Shown here: positions 46,100 through 54,626 of the stretch, in pieces | Layout: each line of letters begins with the position of its first letter | Position numbering within the stretch: the first letter of the stretch is position 1 | From: Aurantibacter_A sp039941195 | GTDB taxonomy: Bacteria > Bacteroidota > Bacteroidia > Flavobacteriales > Flavobacteriaceae | Direction: 5' to 3' | NCBI RefSeq assembly: GCF_039941195.1 | Contig: NZ_JBDVFA010000029.1 | Coordinates: 7,017-71,016, forward strand | DNA length: 64,000 nt | Made by a program: the position numbers and the translations under genes | Notes under the pieces: model-generated | The model's database searches: none | What the model saw: the letters and a program-made list of their open reading frames with translations, nothing else | What the model was told of the DNA's origin: nothing

Positions 46100-46141
46100 T
46101 CAGGGTATACCCTGAATAATATAATTCAGGGTATACCCTGA
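46100..46141. promoter_or_regulatory. Twin-palindrome operator 1
   Basis: Two perfect 16-bp palindromes TCAGGGTATACCCTGA at 46100-46115 and 46126-46141, starts 26 bp apart. A -7-like 8-mer caacttgc begins 22 nt after the second site (46164), and the ATG of the 78-residue gene is 58 nt after it. The same arrangement recurs at 51186 and 54529. No upstream plus-strand gene needs a terminator here, which favours an operator. It is probably bound by the response regulator encoded at 50403. Confidence 0.78.
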
Positions 46142-46199
46142 GAATTATATTGTTGAGGTTTAACAACTTGCAGCAAATTACAATCCTAAATATAGAACC

Positions 46200-46436
46200 A
46201 TGAAAACTTCAATTGTTTTACTTTTCCTTATCATTCTAAATACTTCTGCATTATTGTCAGAGCCTCTGGCGGTTATAGTTAAAGATTTAAACCCGTGGTT
46301 TTTGGTAGCACTTGAGGTTGTATTGTTGTTGTTTTTTTATTTGAATAACCAATTAAAAGGATTGAATGAATTAGCTAATATCGATTTAAGTGATATTGAA
46401 CTTTTTGTAATCAAACCTAAAAAAAATTCGAAATGA
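46200..46436 (+). CDS. Small two-helix membrane protein heading the sensor operon
   Basis: 78 residues: a signal-like helix at 3-19, a second helix about 33-48 (FLVALEVVLLLFFYLNN), and a charged tail ending KPKKNSK. No family recognised. It is the first gene after operator 1 and precedes the two sensor kinases by 97 nt, so it is probably co-expressed with them. It might modulate the kinases in the membrane; this is inference. Confidence 0.65.
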   Translation: MKTSIVLLFLIILNTSALLSEPLAVIVKDLNPWFLVALEVVLLLFFYLNNQLKGLNELANIDLSDIELFVIKPKKNSK

Positions 46437-46533
46437 TGTAGTTGTACTAGGTCTTAGCAATTCTATTATCAAAATACATTTAAAAACATTAGTGCTAACA
46501 ATTGTATCTTTAAGAACCTGAAAACCAATACAT

Positions 46534-48435
46534 ATGAAAAACCAACTCTTCTGTCTTCTTTTCATTTTGCTTTGTTCTGCATTAAGCTTTGGACAAACAA
46601 AGGAGATTGATAGTTTGAAAGCTGAGCTATTGAAATCTTCAATTCAAGATACCACAAGAATTCGTATGTATATGACTTTGGCAAATACCTATCACTCCTA
46701 CAGTGTAGATAGTTTGGCGAAATATGCCAAATTAGGAGTGAAGTTATCTAAATTAAATAACGATTATCTTTTAGGTCGCACCTCACTCAATTTAGGACTC
46801 GCTTTTCGAGCGAGAAATCAAATGGATTCTTCTCGTTATTATTTAAACAATGCTCTCAAAATAGGAAAACTTAAAAAGGATACACTTTTACTGAGATACG
46901 CTTATACCAATTATGCTCTAACACTTATGGATGATACTGATTTCGATGAAAAAGTTCAAGTAAGCTTAGAGGTAATAAAATTAGCCCAGGATAATAATTA
47001 TTACTTGGCGGAAGCTGAATATAACCTTGGTGTAGTTTATGGGAATGCTGGTTATGACAGCCTTGGTCTAAAGTACTTCAAACGAGCATTAACTAGTTCG
47101 GAGATAGGTGAAAACAATAAATTTCTATCGTATACTTTAATGAATTTAGTTCTATACTCGTTTGAAAGTAATAATCTAGATGAGGCTAAGGCCTACCTAG
47201 ATAAAATGTCAACACTTTGCGAGAAAATGAAATTACCGAAAGTTTGTTTTAATTATTACCAAAGACTAGGCGCTTATTATGATAAAGTCGAAATATTCGA
47301 TAACGCTGAAAAAGCTTATTTAAATGCGATACAAGAGGTTGAAAATATGAACTCCCCATATCATCAAATGTATAGTCATATCTCTTTAGGGGAACATTAT
47401 GTATTGGCTGGAAATTTAGAAAAGGCCATTCAAAGTTTTGATAAATTCGAAAAAATTAATGAGAACAATCCAACACGGAGCCTAGAATTCTGGGCCTTTA
47501 AACAAAGGGCAGAAGCAGAGAAATTGATTGGAAATCATGAGATTTCCAATAAATACTTAGAAAAGTATATCAAGATTAATGATTCCTTGAATTCTGAAAA
47601 GAACAAAACTTCAATTGCAAATGCCGAAGCAAAATACCAGACTGTAATAAAAGACAAAGAAATTGCCGAACAAAAACTGGCACTAGCAGAAAGCAAATCA
47701 AAAACCCGCACTATGAATATCTTAATTGTTTCCCTCCTCCTAGGGTCAATTTTATTATGGTTCTCTTTTCGACAGCGCCAAAAGCGCATGCAGCAGCAGT
47801 TGGTCACCATAGAAAGAGAGCAAGAAGTCAGAACCTTAGAATCCCTCATGGAGGGCGAAGAAAAAGAACGTCTTCGTATCGCCAAAGAATTACACGATGG
47901 TGTCAACGGGGATTTGGCGGCCATTAAATTCAAATTGGCATCATTGTTAGAAACCAATAATCAGGTTATCAACGAAGCGGTGGCCATGATTGATACGAGT
48001 AGCGAACAGGTACGTGCCATTTCGCATAATCTAGTGCCGCCATCGTTGAGAGATTTTAACCTCTTGGAGGCGGTTGGTACCTATTGCGAAAATATGAACT
48101 CGGTTCACCAACCTGAAATAACATTTCAACATTTAGGGAATGCCATAGTATTGAATAAAAAGCAAGAGGCAAATCTTTTCCGAATTGTTCAAGAATTAGT
48201 CACCAATAGTATCAAACATGCCAAAGCAAAAGAAATTCATGTACAATTAAGTAATGTTGAAAACAACTTGCAATTGACCGTTGAAGATGACGGTAAAGGT
48301 TTTGATGAGAACAATGTTAATGGCGATGGTATTGGCATGCAAAACGTAAAATCTAGAGTTGAATACCTCAACGGGTTAATGGATGTTAAATCCGACGGAA
48401 AGGGAACTTCTATTACGATAACTATTACCGATTAA
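46534..48435 (+). CDS. TPR-sensor histidine kinase A (HisKA_3 type)
   Basis: 633 residues: signal peptide ending near LSFGQ, about seven TPR units in the periplasm (to about 345), a coiled-coil, one membrane helix (NILIVSLLLGSILLWF, about 392-407), a HisKA_3 domain with His454 in AKELHDGVNGDLA, and a HATPase_c domain (VTNSIKHAKAKEIHV, DDGKGFDENN, GIGMQNVKSR). NarL-class two-component sensor. The ligand or partner read by the TPR domain is unknown. The last 248 codons are nearly identical to kinase B. Confidence 0.9.
   Translation: MKNQLFCLLFILLCSALSFGQTKEIDSLKAELLKSSIQDTTRIRMYMTLANTYHSYSVDSLAKYAKLGVKLSKLNNDYLLGRTSLNLGLAFRARNQMDSSRYYLNNALKIGKLKKDTLLLRYAYTNYALTLMDDTDFDEKVQVSLEVIKLAQDNNYYLAEAEYNLGVVYGNAGYDSLGLKYFKRALTSSEIGENNKFLSYTLMNLVLYSFESNNLDEAKAYLDKMSTLCEKMKLPKVCFNYYQRLGAYYDKVEIFDNAEKAYLNAIQEVENMNSPYHQMYSHISLGEHYVLAGNLEKAIQSFDKFEKINENNPTRSLEFWAFKQRAEAEKLIGNHEISNKYLEKYIKINDSLNSEKNKTSIANAEAKYQTVIKDKEIAEQKLALAESKSKTRTMNILIVSLLLGSILLWFSFRQRQKRMQQQLVTIEREQEVRTLESLMEGEEKERLRIAKELHDGVNGDLAAIKFKLASLLETNNQVINEAVAMIDTSSEQVRAISHNLVPPSLRDFNLLEAVGTYCENMNSVHQPEITFQHLGNAIVLNKKQEANLFRIVQELVTNSIKHAKAKEIHVQLSNVENNLQLTVEDDGKGFDENNVNGDGIGMQNVKSRVEYLNGLMDVKSDGKGTSITITITD
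47689..48432 (+). repeat. Kinase-domain repeat, copy A
   Basis: A 744-bp segment aligns without gaps with 49645-50388 (offset 1956 bp). It covers the membrane helix, HisKA_3 and ATPase domains. Long stretches are identical at DNA level, for example around 48159-48280 and 48340-48425, while the TPR-coding part upstream has diverged strongly. Confidence 0.85.
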
Positions 48436-48468
48436 TTTAAAATAGTAAAAAACAAACTCAAAGAACTT

Positions 48469-50406
48469 GTGAGAAATCAATACATATTTATACTTCTCTT
48501 TTTAGTGATTTCGGTTTCTGGCTTGGGGCAGACTAAGGAGATTGATAGTTTGAAAAGAGAGCTTTTAAAAACTTCCTTATCCGATACCACAGAAATTCGT
48601 TTATATATGAAGATAGCTAGAGCCTATCTTCACTATAATAATGATAGTCTCGGGAAATATTCTGATTTAACCTTCAAACTTTCCAAATCCTCAACCAAAT
48701 ATTATTTTGGACGGGCTAATAACGATAGAGGTATGTATTTTTTCGGTAATGACAAATTAGATTCTGCAAAATATTATTTTAAGAGCGCTATTGAGATTGG
48801 AGAAACAGAAAAGGATACACCCTTGTTAGTCAATGCTTATTCTAACTACGCAGCAACTTTAAGAGATAGGACTGAATTCGAAGAGAATGTAAAGTTAAAC
48901 CTAAAGGTCATTGAATTATCAAAAAGTAATAAGCGTCAGATGGGCGTTACACAGTATAACCTTGCATCAACTTACTCAGTAGCTGGTTTTGATAGTCTTA
49001 CAATCAAATATTTAAAATTAGCAACCGCAAATGCGGAGGAAAGTAATCACGACTTTCTTCTTGCTCAAACCCTACCAAACTTAGCTTTTTATGCTTTGGA
49101 AAATAATGAATTAGATGATATGAAAATGTATCTCGATAAGAGTTTGAAAATTTGTAAAAAGTTGAAATCACCAAGAGTATGGAGTACCTATTATATGAAC
49201 GTAGGACATTATTATAATAAACTAAAAGATTTCAGTAAAGCAGAAGAAGCATATATCAAGGCCTTAAATGAATCTAAGCGAGCGAATTATGGCTATAACA
49301 TAATGTATTCGTATATGGCATTAGGGGTGCATTTTGTTTTGGCTCAAAAGCCCAAAAAAGCTATTGAAAATTTTAAAGAATTTGAAAAGATGTATAATAA
49401 GAATTCAGTTCCAAGCATTGGAGTTGATGCGTATGAATACTGGGCTAAGGCTGAAAATATGACTGGAAATTTTCAAAATTCTAACAAATACTTGGAAAAG
49501 TACGTTAAGATAAATGATTCTTTAAACTCCGAAAAGAATAAAACTTCTATTGCAAACGCTGAAACAAAATACCAAACCGAAAAAAAAGACAAAGAAATTG
49601 CAGAACAGCAATTGGAATTAGCCGACCAACAATTAGCTATTCAAGAAAGCAAATCAAAAACCAGAACGATGAGCATACTTGTCGTTTCCCTGTTATTGGG
49701 TTCTATATTATTATGGTTCTCTTTCCGGCAGCGCCAAAAACGCATGCAGCAGCAGTTGGTGACCATCGAAAAAGAACAAGAAGTCAGAACCTTAGAATCC
49801 CTCATGGAGGGCGAAGAAAAAGAACGTTTGCGAATTGCAAAAGAATTGCATGATGGTGTCAATGGCGATCTTGCAGCCATCAAATTTAAATTGACCTCAT
49901 TACTAGAAACCAATAACCAGGTCATCAATGAGGCGGTGGAAATGATTGATACCAGTAGTGAGCAAGTGCGGGCTATTTCACATAATTTGGTACCACCATC
50001 TTTGAGAGATTTTAATTTGCTTAAAGCTGTGGAATCGTATTGTGAAAACATGAACGCTATTCACGAGCCTGAAATTATTTTTCAACATCTGGGCGACGAA
50101 ATTGTATTGAAAAAAAAGCAAGAGGCAAATCTTTTCCGAATTGTTCAAGAATTAGTCACCAATAGTATCAAACATGCCGAAGCGAAAGAAATTCATGTAC
50201 AATTAAGTAATGTTGAAAACAACTTGCAGTTGACCGTTGAGGATGATGGAAAAGGCTTTGATGTGGCGAATGTAAAAAGTGACGGTATTGGTATGCAGAA
50301 TGTAAAATCTAGAGTTGAATACCTCAACGGATTAATGGATGTTAAATCCGACGGAAAGGGAACTTCTATTACGATAACTATTAGTGATAAACTAGATAAC
50401 GCATGA
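48469..50406 (+). CDS. TPR-sensor histidine kinase B (HisKA_3 type)
   Basis: 645 residues, GTG start at 48469 (the signal peptide MRNQYIFILLFLVISVSGLGQ follows directly). Same domain order as kinase A: periplasmic TPR array, membrane helix, phospho-acceptor His461 and ATPase domain. The TPR part keeps the start QTKEIDSLK(A/R)ELLK and the repeat frame but differs at many positions, so it probably reads a different signal while sharing output. It overlaps the regulator gene by 4 nt (ATGA). Confidence 0.9.
   Translation: MRNQYIFILLFLVISVSGLGQTKEIDSLKRELLKTSLSDTTEIRLYMKIARAYLHYNNDSLGKYSDLTFKLSKSSTKYYFGRANNDRGMYFFGNDKLDSAKYYFKSAIEIGETEKDTPLLVNAYSNYAATLRDRTEFEENVKLNLKVIELSKSNKRQMGVTQYNLASTYSVAGFDSLTIKYLKLATANAEESNHDFLLAQTLPNLAFYALENNELDDMKMYLDKSLKICKKLKSPRVWSTYYMNVGHYYNKLKDFSKAEEAYIKALNESKRANYGYNIMYSYMALGVHFVLAQKPKKAIENFKEFEKMYNKNSVPSIGVDAYEYWAKAENMTGNFQNSNKYLEKYVKINDSLNSEKNKTSIANAETKYQTEKKDKEIAEQQLELADQQLAIQESKSKTRTMSILVVSLLLGSILLWFSFRQRQKRMQQQLVTIEKEQEVRTLESLMEGEEKERLRIAKELHDGVNGDLAAIKFKLTSLLETNNQVINEAVEMIDTSSEQVRAISHNLVPPSLRDFNLLKAVESYCENMNAIHEPEIIFQHLGDEIVLKKKQEANLFRIVQELVTNSIKHAEAKEIHVQLSNVENNLQLTVEDDGKGFDVANVKSDGIGMQNVKSRVEYLNGLMDVKSDGKGTSITITISDKLDNA
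49645..50388 (+). repeat. Kinase-domain repeat, copy B
   Basis: Partner of 47689-48432, same 744-bp length. The contrast between near-identical catalytic half and divergent sensor half points to gene conversion or strong shared constraint at the DNA level after tandem duplication. Confidence 0.85.
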
Positions 50407-51041
50407 TTAAAGTAGCTATTACAGACGACCATTTGTTGGTTATGCAAGGTATAGAATCTATGCTTCAGTTCGAGTCTTCCATAAAGATTACGGGTAAATA
50501 TTCATCCGCAGAAAAAACCTTGGAGGCGCTTTCTGAGGAGCAACCTGATGTGCTGTTATTAGACATTAACCTTCCTGATATCAATGGTATTGATTTGTGC
50601 AAACAGTTGCTTGGTTTGTACCCTGAATTAAAAATAATTGCGCTCAGTTCTCATGATGACACGAACTTTGTAAAGCGTATTTTAAAAAATGGTGCGAGCG
50701 GCTATCTGCTAAAAAATACCAGTAAAGAAGAATTGTTAGAGGCTTTCGAAACGGTACTTTCAGATGGGCAATATTTGCAACCAAATATTCAACAAAAATT
50801 ATTGAACCAATCTTTGGGTACGCAAAAACGAAATACGCTCAAACCCAAATTAACAAGAAGAGAAAAAGAAGTTCTTGCTGCCATCTGCGAAGAAATGACC
50901 ACTCAAGAAATAGCCGAACAACTTTTTATAAGCCCCAAAACCGTGGAAACCCATCGTATGAATTTAATTAGTAAGCTAGGTGCTAGAAATAGTGTTGGCC
51001 TGGTTAAGATTGCAATTGAGCAGGAATTGTTGAAAGATTAA
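50403..51041 (+). CDS. NarL/LuxR-family response regulator
   Basis: 212 residues. Receiver domain: acidic pair in ITDDH, phospho-acceptor Asp54 in LLLDINLPD, Ser in ALSSHDD and Lys in LLKNTS. C-terminal LuxR helix-turn-helix: LTRREKEVLAAICEEMTTQE followed by IAEQLFISPKTVETHRMNL. It starts inside the stop of kinase B, making a kinase-kinase-regulator operon. NarL-type dimers bind short inverted repeats, so it is the obvious candidate for the twin palindromes at 46100, 51186 and 54529. Confidence 0.92.
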   Translation: MIKVAITDDHLLVMQGIESMLQFESSIKITGKYSSAEKTLEALSEEQPDVLLLDINLPDINGIDLCKQLLGLYPELKIIALSSHDDTNFVKRILKNGASGYLLKNTSKEELLEAFETVLSDGQYLQPNIQQKLLNQSLGTQKRNTLKPKLTRREKEVLAAICEEMTTQEIAEQLFISPKTVETHRMNLISKLGARNSVGLVKIAIEQELLKD

Positions 51042-51185
51042 TCGTTTAATAACTACCACTGCCATTTCAAACCTTTCGGCTTCGCCCAAGATAAACGCGG
51101 TTTAGAAACTAGGAACACGACTAGGCGACTATTGCACTATATCTAAGATTAAAATTTACAAATTCAAACTTCGCACCTCTATTTC

Positions 51186-51227
51186 TCAGGGAAAACCCTG
51201 AGTTTTTTATTTCAGGGAATACCCCGA
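51186..51227. promoter_or_regulatory. Twin-palindrome operator 2
   Basis: TCAGGGAAAACCCTGA at 51186-51201 and TCAGGGAATACCCCGA at 51212-51227, starts 26 bp apart. A -7-like 8-mer tactttag begins 22 nt after the second site (51250), and the NeuD-like gene starts 59 nt after it. The first site with its T run (ctcagggaaaaccctgagtttttt) could also end the transcript of the regulator operon, so it may be both operator and terminator. Confidence 0.78.
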
Positions 51228-51286
51228 AGGTTTTCAACTCGTATCAGAATACTTTAGCAAGTATATATAACCAAAGTAATTCTAAT

Positions 51287-51991
51287 ATGAAAAATGTATT
51301 AATAGCAGGAGCATCAGGGCATGGGGCAATGGTTTTAGATAGTCTTATTAAGGAAGGTAGGTATAATGTAATTGGTTTTATTGATTCTTATAAAAGAAAA
51401 GGAAGGCTGCTTAACGGCTTAGAAGTTTTAGGTACTGAAAATGACCTTCCTTATCTCATGAATAAATACAACATATCCGGTATCATAGTGGCAATTGGCA
51501 ATAATTGGTCTAGAAAAGGTATGATTGAAAAAATCATGAATATCGAGCCTAAATTAGAGATGATAACATCTATTCACCCCAGTGCAACCATTGGTCTAGG
51601 TGTTAAAATAGGTAAAGGATCTGTTATAATGCCAGGTGCATTTGTCAATGCGAATTCAATTATTGGTGATTTCTGCATTCTTAATACAAATTCATCACTC
51701 GGTCATGATGGCCAAATGAGTGATTTTTCTAGTATTTCATCAGGCGTCTGTACTGGGGGCAATCTTTTCCTTGGTAAATATTCAGCTATATCGCTGGGAG
51801 TAAATGTTATAGAGAATATCACAATTGGAGCGCACAGTCTTATCGGGGCAGGTTCATTGGTTATCAAAGATGTTTTGTCGAGTAGTGTGGTGTACGGTTC
51901 TCCAGCACGTTTCGTAAGGCAAAGAAACCCTTGTGACCCTTATTTGAATGGAGATAACAACCACCTTTCTATTTGTAAATTATCAATTTAG
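51287..51991 (+). CDS. NeuD-like hexapeptide acyltransferase
   Basis: 234 residues: an N-terminal Rossmann-like PglD/NeuD domain (NVLIAGASGHGAMVLDSLI), then left-handed beta-helix repeats with the catalytic His expected in NTNSSLGHDGQMSDF, and the closing VVYGSPARFVRQR. Such enzymes acetylate amino sugars or sialic-acid-like molecules using acyl-CoA. It is the first of three genes behind operator 2; 19 nt separate it from the CapK-like gene. Confidence 0.87.
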   Translation: MKNVLIAGASGHGAMVLDSLIKEGRYNVIGFIDSYKRKGRLLNGLEVLGTENDLPYLMNKYNISGIIVAIGNNWSRKGMIEKIMNIEPKLEMITSIHPSATIGLGVKIGKGSVIMPGAFVNANSIIGDFCILNTNSSLGHDGQMSDFSSISSGVCTGGNLFLGKYSAISLGVNVIENITIGAHSLIGAGSLVIKDVLSSSVVYGSPARFVRQRNPCDPYLNGDNNHLSICKLSI

Positions 51992-52010
51992 ACAGTAACA
52001 AGCTTATATT

Positions 52011-53369
52011 ATGAATAGAACAACCGAGCTTAAGAATGTCCGAAAAACTGCTACATTTCGAAATACTATTTTTTGGTTTTTTGATTGTTTAAAAGGGGCG
52101 AAGGTTCGTAAGCACTATACTGCTGTGCGCTTGATAAATAAGAATCACGAATCTAAATATTCGATAGAAAAGCGAAAAGAATATCTTTCTGCAATACTGC
52201 AGCATACATTGAAAACTGTACCATATTACAGGGCATTAGGGTTGAAAACTGTTTCTTTGGACTGTTTTCCTGTGATTAATAAGAACAGTATACGAAAGCA
52301 TTCTAAATCTTTTTGCGCTGCCCAATATGTAGTAACCAAAACATACAAAACTACTACTAGTGGATCAACCGGTACACCTTTTACTGTTTTTCATGATAAT
52401 AGCAAAAGAAGACGACATAAAGCGGATGTTCGGTTTTTTTGGGATACGATTTTTCATCCATGGGGAACTAAAATTTATTATTTAAAGCTTTGGAACGATA
52501 GAAATAAAAAGGGAAGACTAATTCAGAAAATACAGAATATGGTTCCTGTAGATGTACTCAAACTTGATGACTTAAAGATAGCGCAGCTATTGAGTGATAT
52601 AAAAGCAGATAAAGCCCCTGTAAGTATATTGGCATACGCTTCAGCCCTCGATCAAATCGTAAAGTACCTAAGTCGAAACCAAACCGACCTATCGAAAATG
52701 GGTGTAATTTCGATAGTTGCTATGTCTGAATCACTCGATTCCAATACAAAAGAATATTTAGAGCACCATTTTGATTGTCCCGTAGTATCGCGTTATGCCA
52801 ATTTAGAAAATGGATTACTTGCCCAGCAGACTGTATTTTGTGGCAATTATTTTCTATTGAATCTGGCAAGTTATCACATCGAGATATTAAAACTTAATGA
52901 AGACACTCCGGTCGAGCAAGGCGAAACAGGCCGAATAATAGTGACAGATTTCTTTAACCGCGCCATGCCTATGATTCGCTACGATACAGGAGATTTGGGT
53001 GTGCTGAGAAAATTTGAAAGGCAAGGTGTGGTTCAGTATGTGCTAAAAAAAGTAGAAGGTCGACGTATGGATGCGATTTATGATACGGAAGGTATGCCGA
53101 TTTCATCGCTTCTTCTTTCTAATAGCATGTGGAAATACGATGAACTGAATCAATTTCAGTTTATACAAAAAGATAGGCATCGGTATGAATTTATACTGAA
53201 TCCCATAGCAGATTTTTCAAGAGAGAAAGAACTTTTAGACGAATTCAAAGCTTGTTTGGGCAGCAATGCCATAATCAAAATAACCTACGTAGACGAGATA
53301 CCACTGTTATCGTCGGGGAAACGGAAGAAGGTATTGAACCATATGAAGAAAAAACCGAAAACGGTATAA
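52011..53369 (+). CDS. CapK/phenylacetate-CoA-ligase-like adenylate-forming enzyme
   Basis: 452 residues of the ANL superfamily. The phosphate loop is TTTSGSTGTPFTVFHD, a second motif lies in VVSRYANLENGLLAQQ, MIRYDTGDLGVL follows, and SSGKRKKVLNHMKKK provides the C-terminal Lys. CapK-like enzymes occur in polysaccharide and small-molecule loci, where they activate a carboxylic acid. The substrate is unknown. The ATP-grasp gene follows after 4 nt, suggesting sequential carboxylate activation and ligation. Confidence 0.85.
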   Translation: MNRTTELKNVRKTATFRNTIFWFFDCLKGAKVRKHYTAVRLINKNHESKYSIEKRKEYLSAILQHTLKTVPYYRALGLKTVSLDCFPVINKNSIRKHSKSFCAAQYVVTKTYKTTTSGSTGTPFTVFHDNSKRRRHKADVRFFWDTIFHPWGTKIYYLKLWNDRNKKGRLIQKIQNMVPVDVLKLDDLKIAQLLSDIKADKAPVSILAYASALDQIVKYLSRNQTDLSKMGVISIVAMSESLDSNTKEYLEHHFDCPVVSRYANLENGLLAQQTVFCGNYFLLNLASYHIEILKLNEDTPVEQGETGRIIVTDFFNRAMPMIRYDTGDLGVLRKFERQGVVQYVLKKVEGRRMDAIYDTEGMPISSLLLSNSMWKYDELNQFQFIQKDRHRYEFILNPIADFSREKELLDEFKACLGSNAIIKITYVDEIPLLSSGKRKKVLNHMKKKPKTV

Positions 53370-53373
53370 AGTA

Positions 53374-54414
53374 ATGATTGTGCATTTTAACAAACCTGGT
53401 AGAATCAAGGTTTTTTTTAAAGATTCTAATAAGAAAAACTTTTTTAAGATATGTAAAGAGGTGTTAGTGCTTTGGGCCACTAAAAAGGAGGTGCCAATGT
53501 ATTATTTTAAGCATTTGTATAGAAAAGATATTACAAATTATCGAGAATATATGGGCTCTAAGTTGGTACGCAGAATAAAAGCCAGTACCCGACTACACAA
53601 GCCAGAGTATACCTCTATCTTAAATAATAAACTGAATTTTTCGCTGTATTGTGAAAAAAATTCTATTCCCACACCAACACTTTTAGGCCATAATTTTGAG
53701 ACAACATTTTTTTGTCAAAATAAGGTAAGTCACTTACGAACTCTTGACGAATTAATTCAATTCTATAGCTTGATATTTGATACTACAAATCTGCAAGCTA
53801 TATTTTTTAGGCCTTTGGCTCTCTTAGGGGGCAAGGGATGTTTCAAATTGGATAAAAAGAACTATTGCGAGAAGTTGAAAGCTGAATTTAAAAACCTATT
53901 ACAGGGAGATTATACCCATACCGAAGTCATAGCACAGCACCACGATATCAATCGTATCTATGCTAAATCAATAAATACACTTCGTATACTTACATACCTC
54001 AATAAAGACAAGGTTGAGGTCGTTACTTCTTTTATTCGTTTTGGTGCTGGTGGTAGTGTTGTTGATAATGGTTCTTCTGGCGGACTTTCGGTTGGTATAG
54101 TACAAGAGTCAGGTACGCTAAAATGCTTATCGTACGTAGATATGGAATTTGGTGGCGGGGAACTAGAACGGCACCCTGATACCGCATTTCTATTTGAAGG
54201 TTTTAAAATACCTTTTTTTAAAGAAGCTTGTGAGCTAGTTAAACAAGCCACAGAACATATTCCTAATGGTTTTATAGGTTGGGATGTAGCTATAACACCA
54301 ACCGGACCGACAATTATTGAAGGAAATGAGAACCCCAGCCTTTTCGTGATGGACGTGCTTGATGGCGGACTTTTAAAAAACCCAAAAATGCTAAAAGTAA
54401 TAGCTGCGATATGA
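53374..54414 (+). CDS. ATP-grasp ligase (sugar-transfer-associated type)
   Basis: 346 residues. The C-terminal two thirds fit the ATP-grasp_ST family: IFFRPLALLGGKGCFKL (nucleotide loop), SINTLRILTYLNKD, VDNGSSGGLSVGI and the metal-binding end IGWDVAITPTGPTIIEGNEN. Such enzymes form an amide or ester-like bond between a carboxylate and a nucleophile using ATP and are often found in surface-polymer clusters. Third gene of the operon; no glycosyltransferase accompanies it here, which is unusual. Confidence 0.83.
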   Translation: MIVHFNKPGRIKVFFKDSNKKNFFKICKEVLVLWATKKEVPMYYFKHLYRKDITNYREYMGSKLVRRIKASTRLHKPEYTSILNNKLNFSLYCEKNSIPTPTLLGHNFETTFFCQNKVSHLRTLDELIQFYSLIFDTTNLQAIFFRPLALLGGKGCFKLDKKNYCEKLKAEFKNLLQGDYTHTEVIAQHHDINRIYAKSINTLRILTYLNKDKVEVVTSFIRFGAGGSVVDNGSSGGLSVGIVQESGTLKCLSYVDMEFGGGELERHPDTAFLFEGFKIPFFKEACELVKQATEHIPNGFIGWDVAITPTGPTIIEGNENPSLFVMDVLDGGLLKNPKMLKVIAAI

Positions 54415-54528
54415 CATTACTATTTGCCCAAATACTCTCTGATGGGGTGTTAATACCTGTCTGTTGAATAAATTATTATTTAAAAGTACTCCTGACTACT
54501 CTTATTTACTAATCCTAAATACTTTTTC

Positions 54529-54570
54529 TCAGGGAAAACCCTGAGTTTTTTCTTTCAGGGAAAACCCTGA
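54529..54570. promoter_or_regulatory. Twin-palindrome operator 3
   Basis: TCAGGGAAAACCCTGA at 54529-54544 and again at 54555-54570, starts 26 bp apart. A -7-like 8-mer tatcttgc begins 22 nt after the second site (54593), and the lipoprotein gene starts 56 nt after it. The first copy with its T run could also act as terminator of the ATP-grasp operon. Confidence 0.78.
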
Positions 54571-54626
54571 AGGTTTTAAACAGCTATGAAAATATCTTGC
54601 ACAAATAATAATCAAAACTTTATGTT

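Noticed and set aside
46100..46141. CRISPR-like or transposon-end repeat
   Set aside because: Only two short palindromic units, no spacers, no cas or transposase gene, and the motif recurs only upstream of genes.
47689..50388. Kinase duplication as a mobile element or assembly artefact
   Set aside because: The N-terminal halves differ clearly and both frames are intact with separate starts, so it is a true tandem paralogue pair.
51042..51185. Possible small RNA after the regulator gene
   Set aside because: Some GC-richer patches are present but no stable hairpin with T run precedes operator 2 and no conserved motif was seen.
46100..54570. The TCAGGG palindromes as plain rho-independent terminators
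   Set aside because: Two of the three first copies have a T run, but the copies at 46100 have none and no plus-strand gene lies upstream there. The fixed 26-bp pairing and constant distance to start codons are not terminator features. A double role at 51186 and 54529 remains possible.
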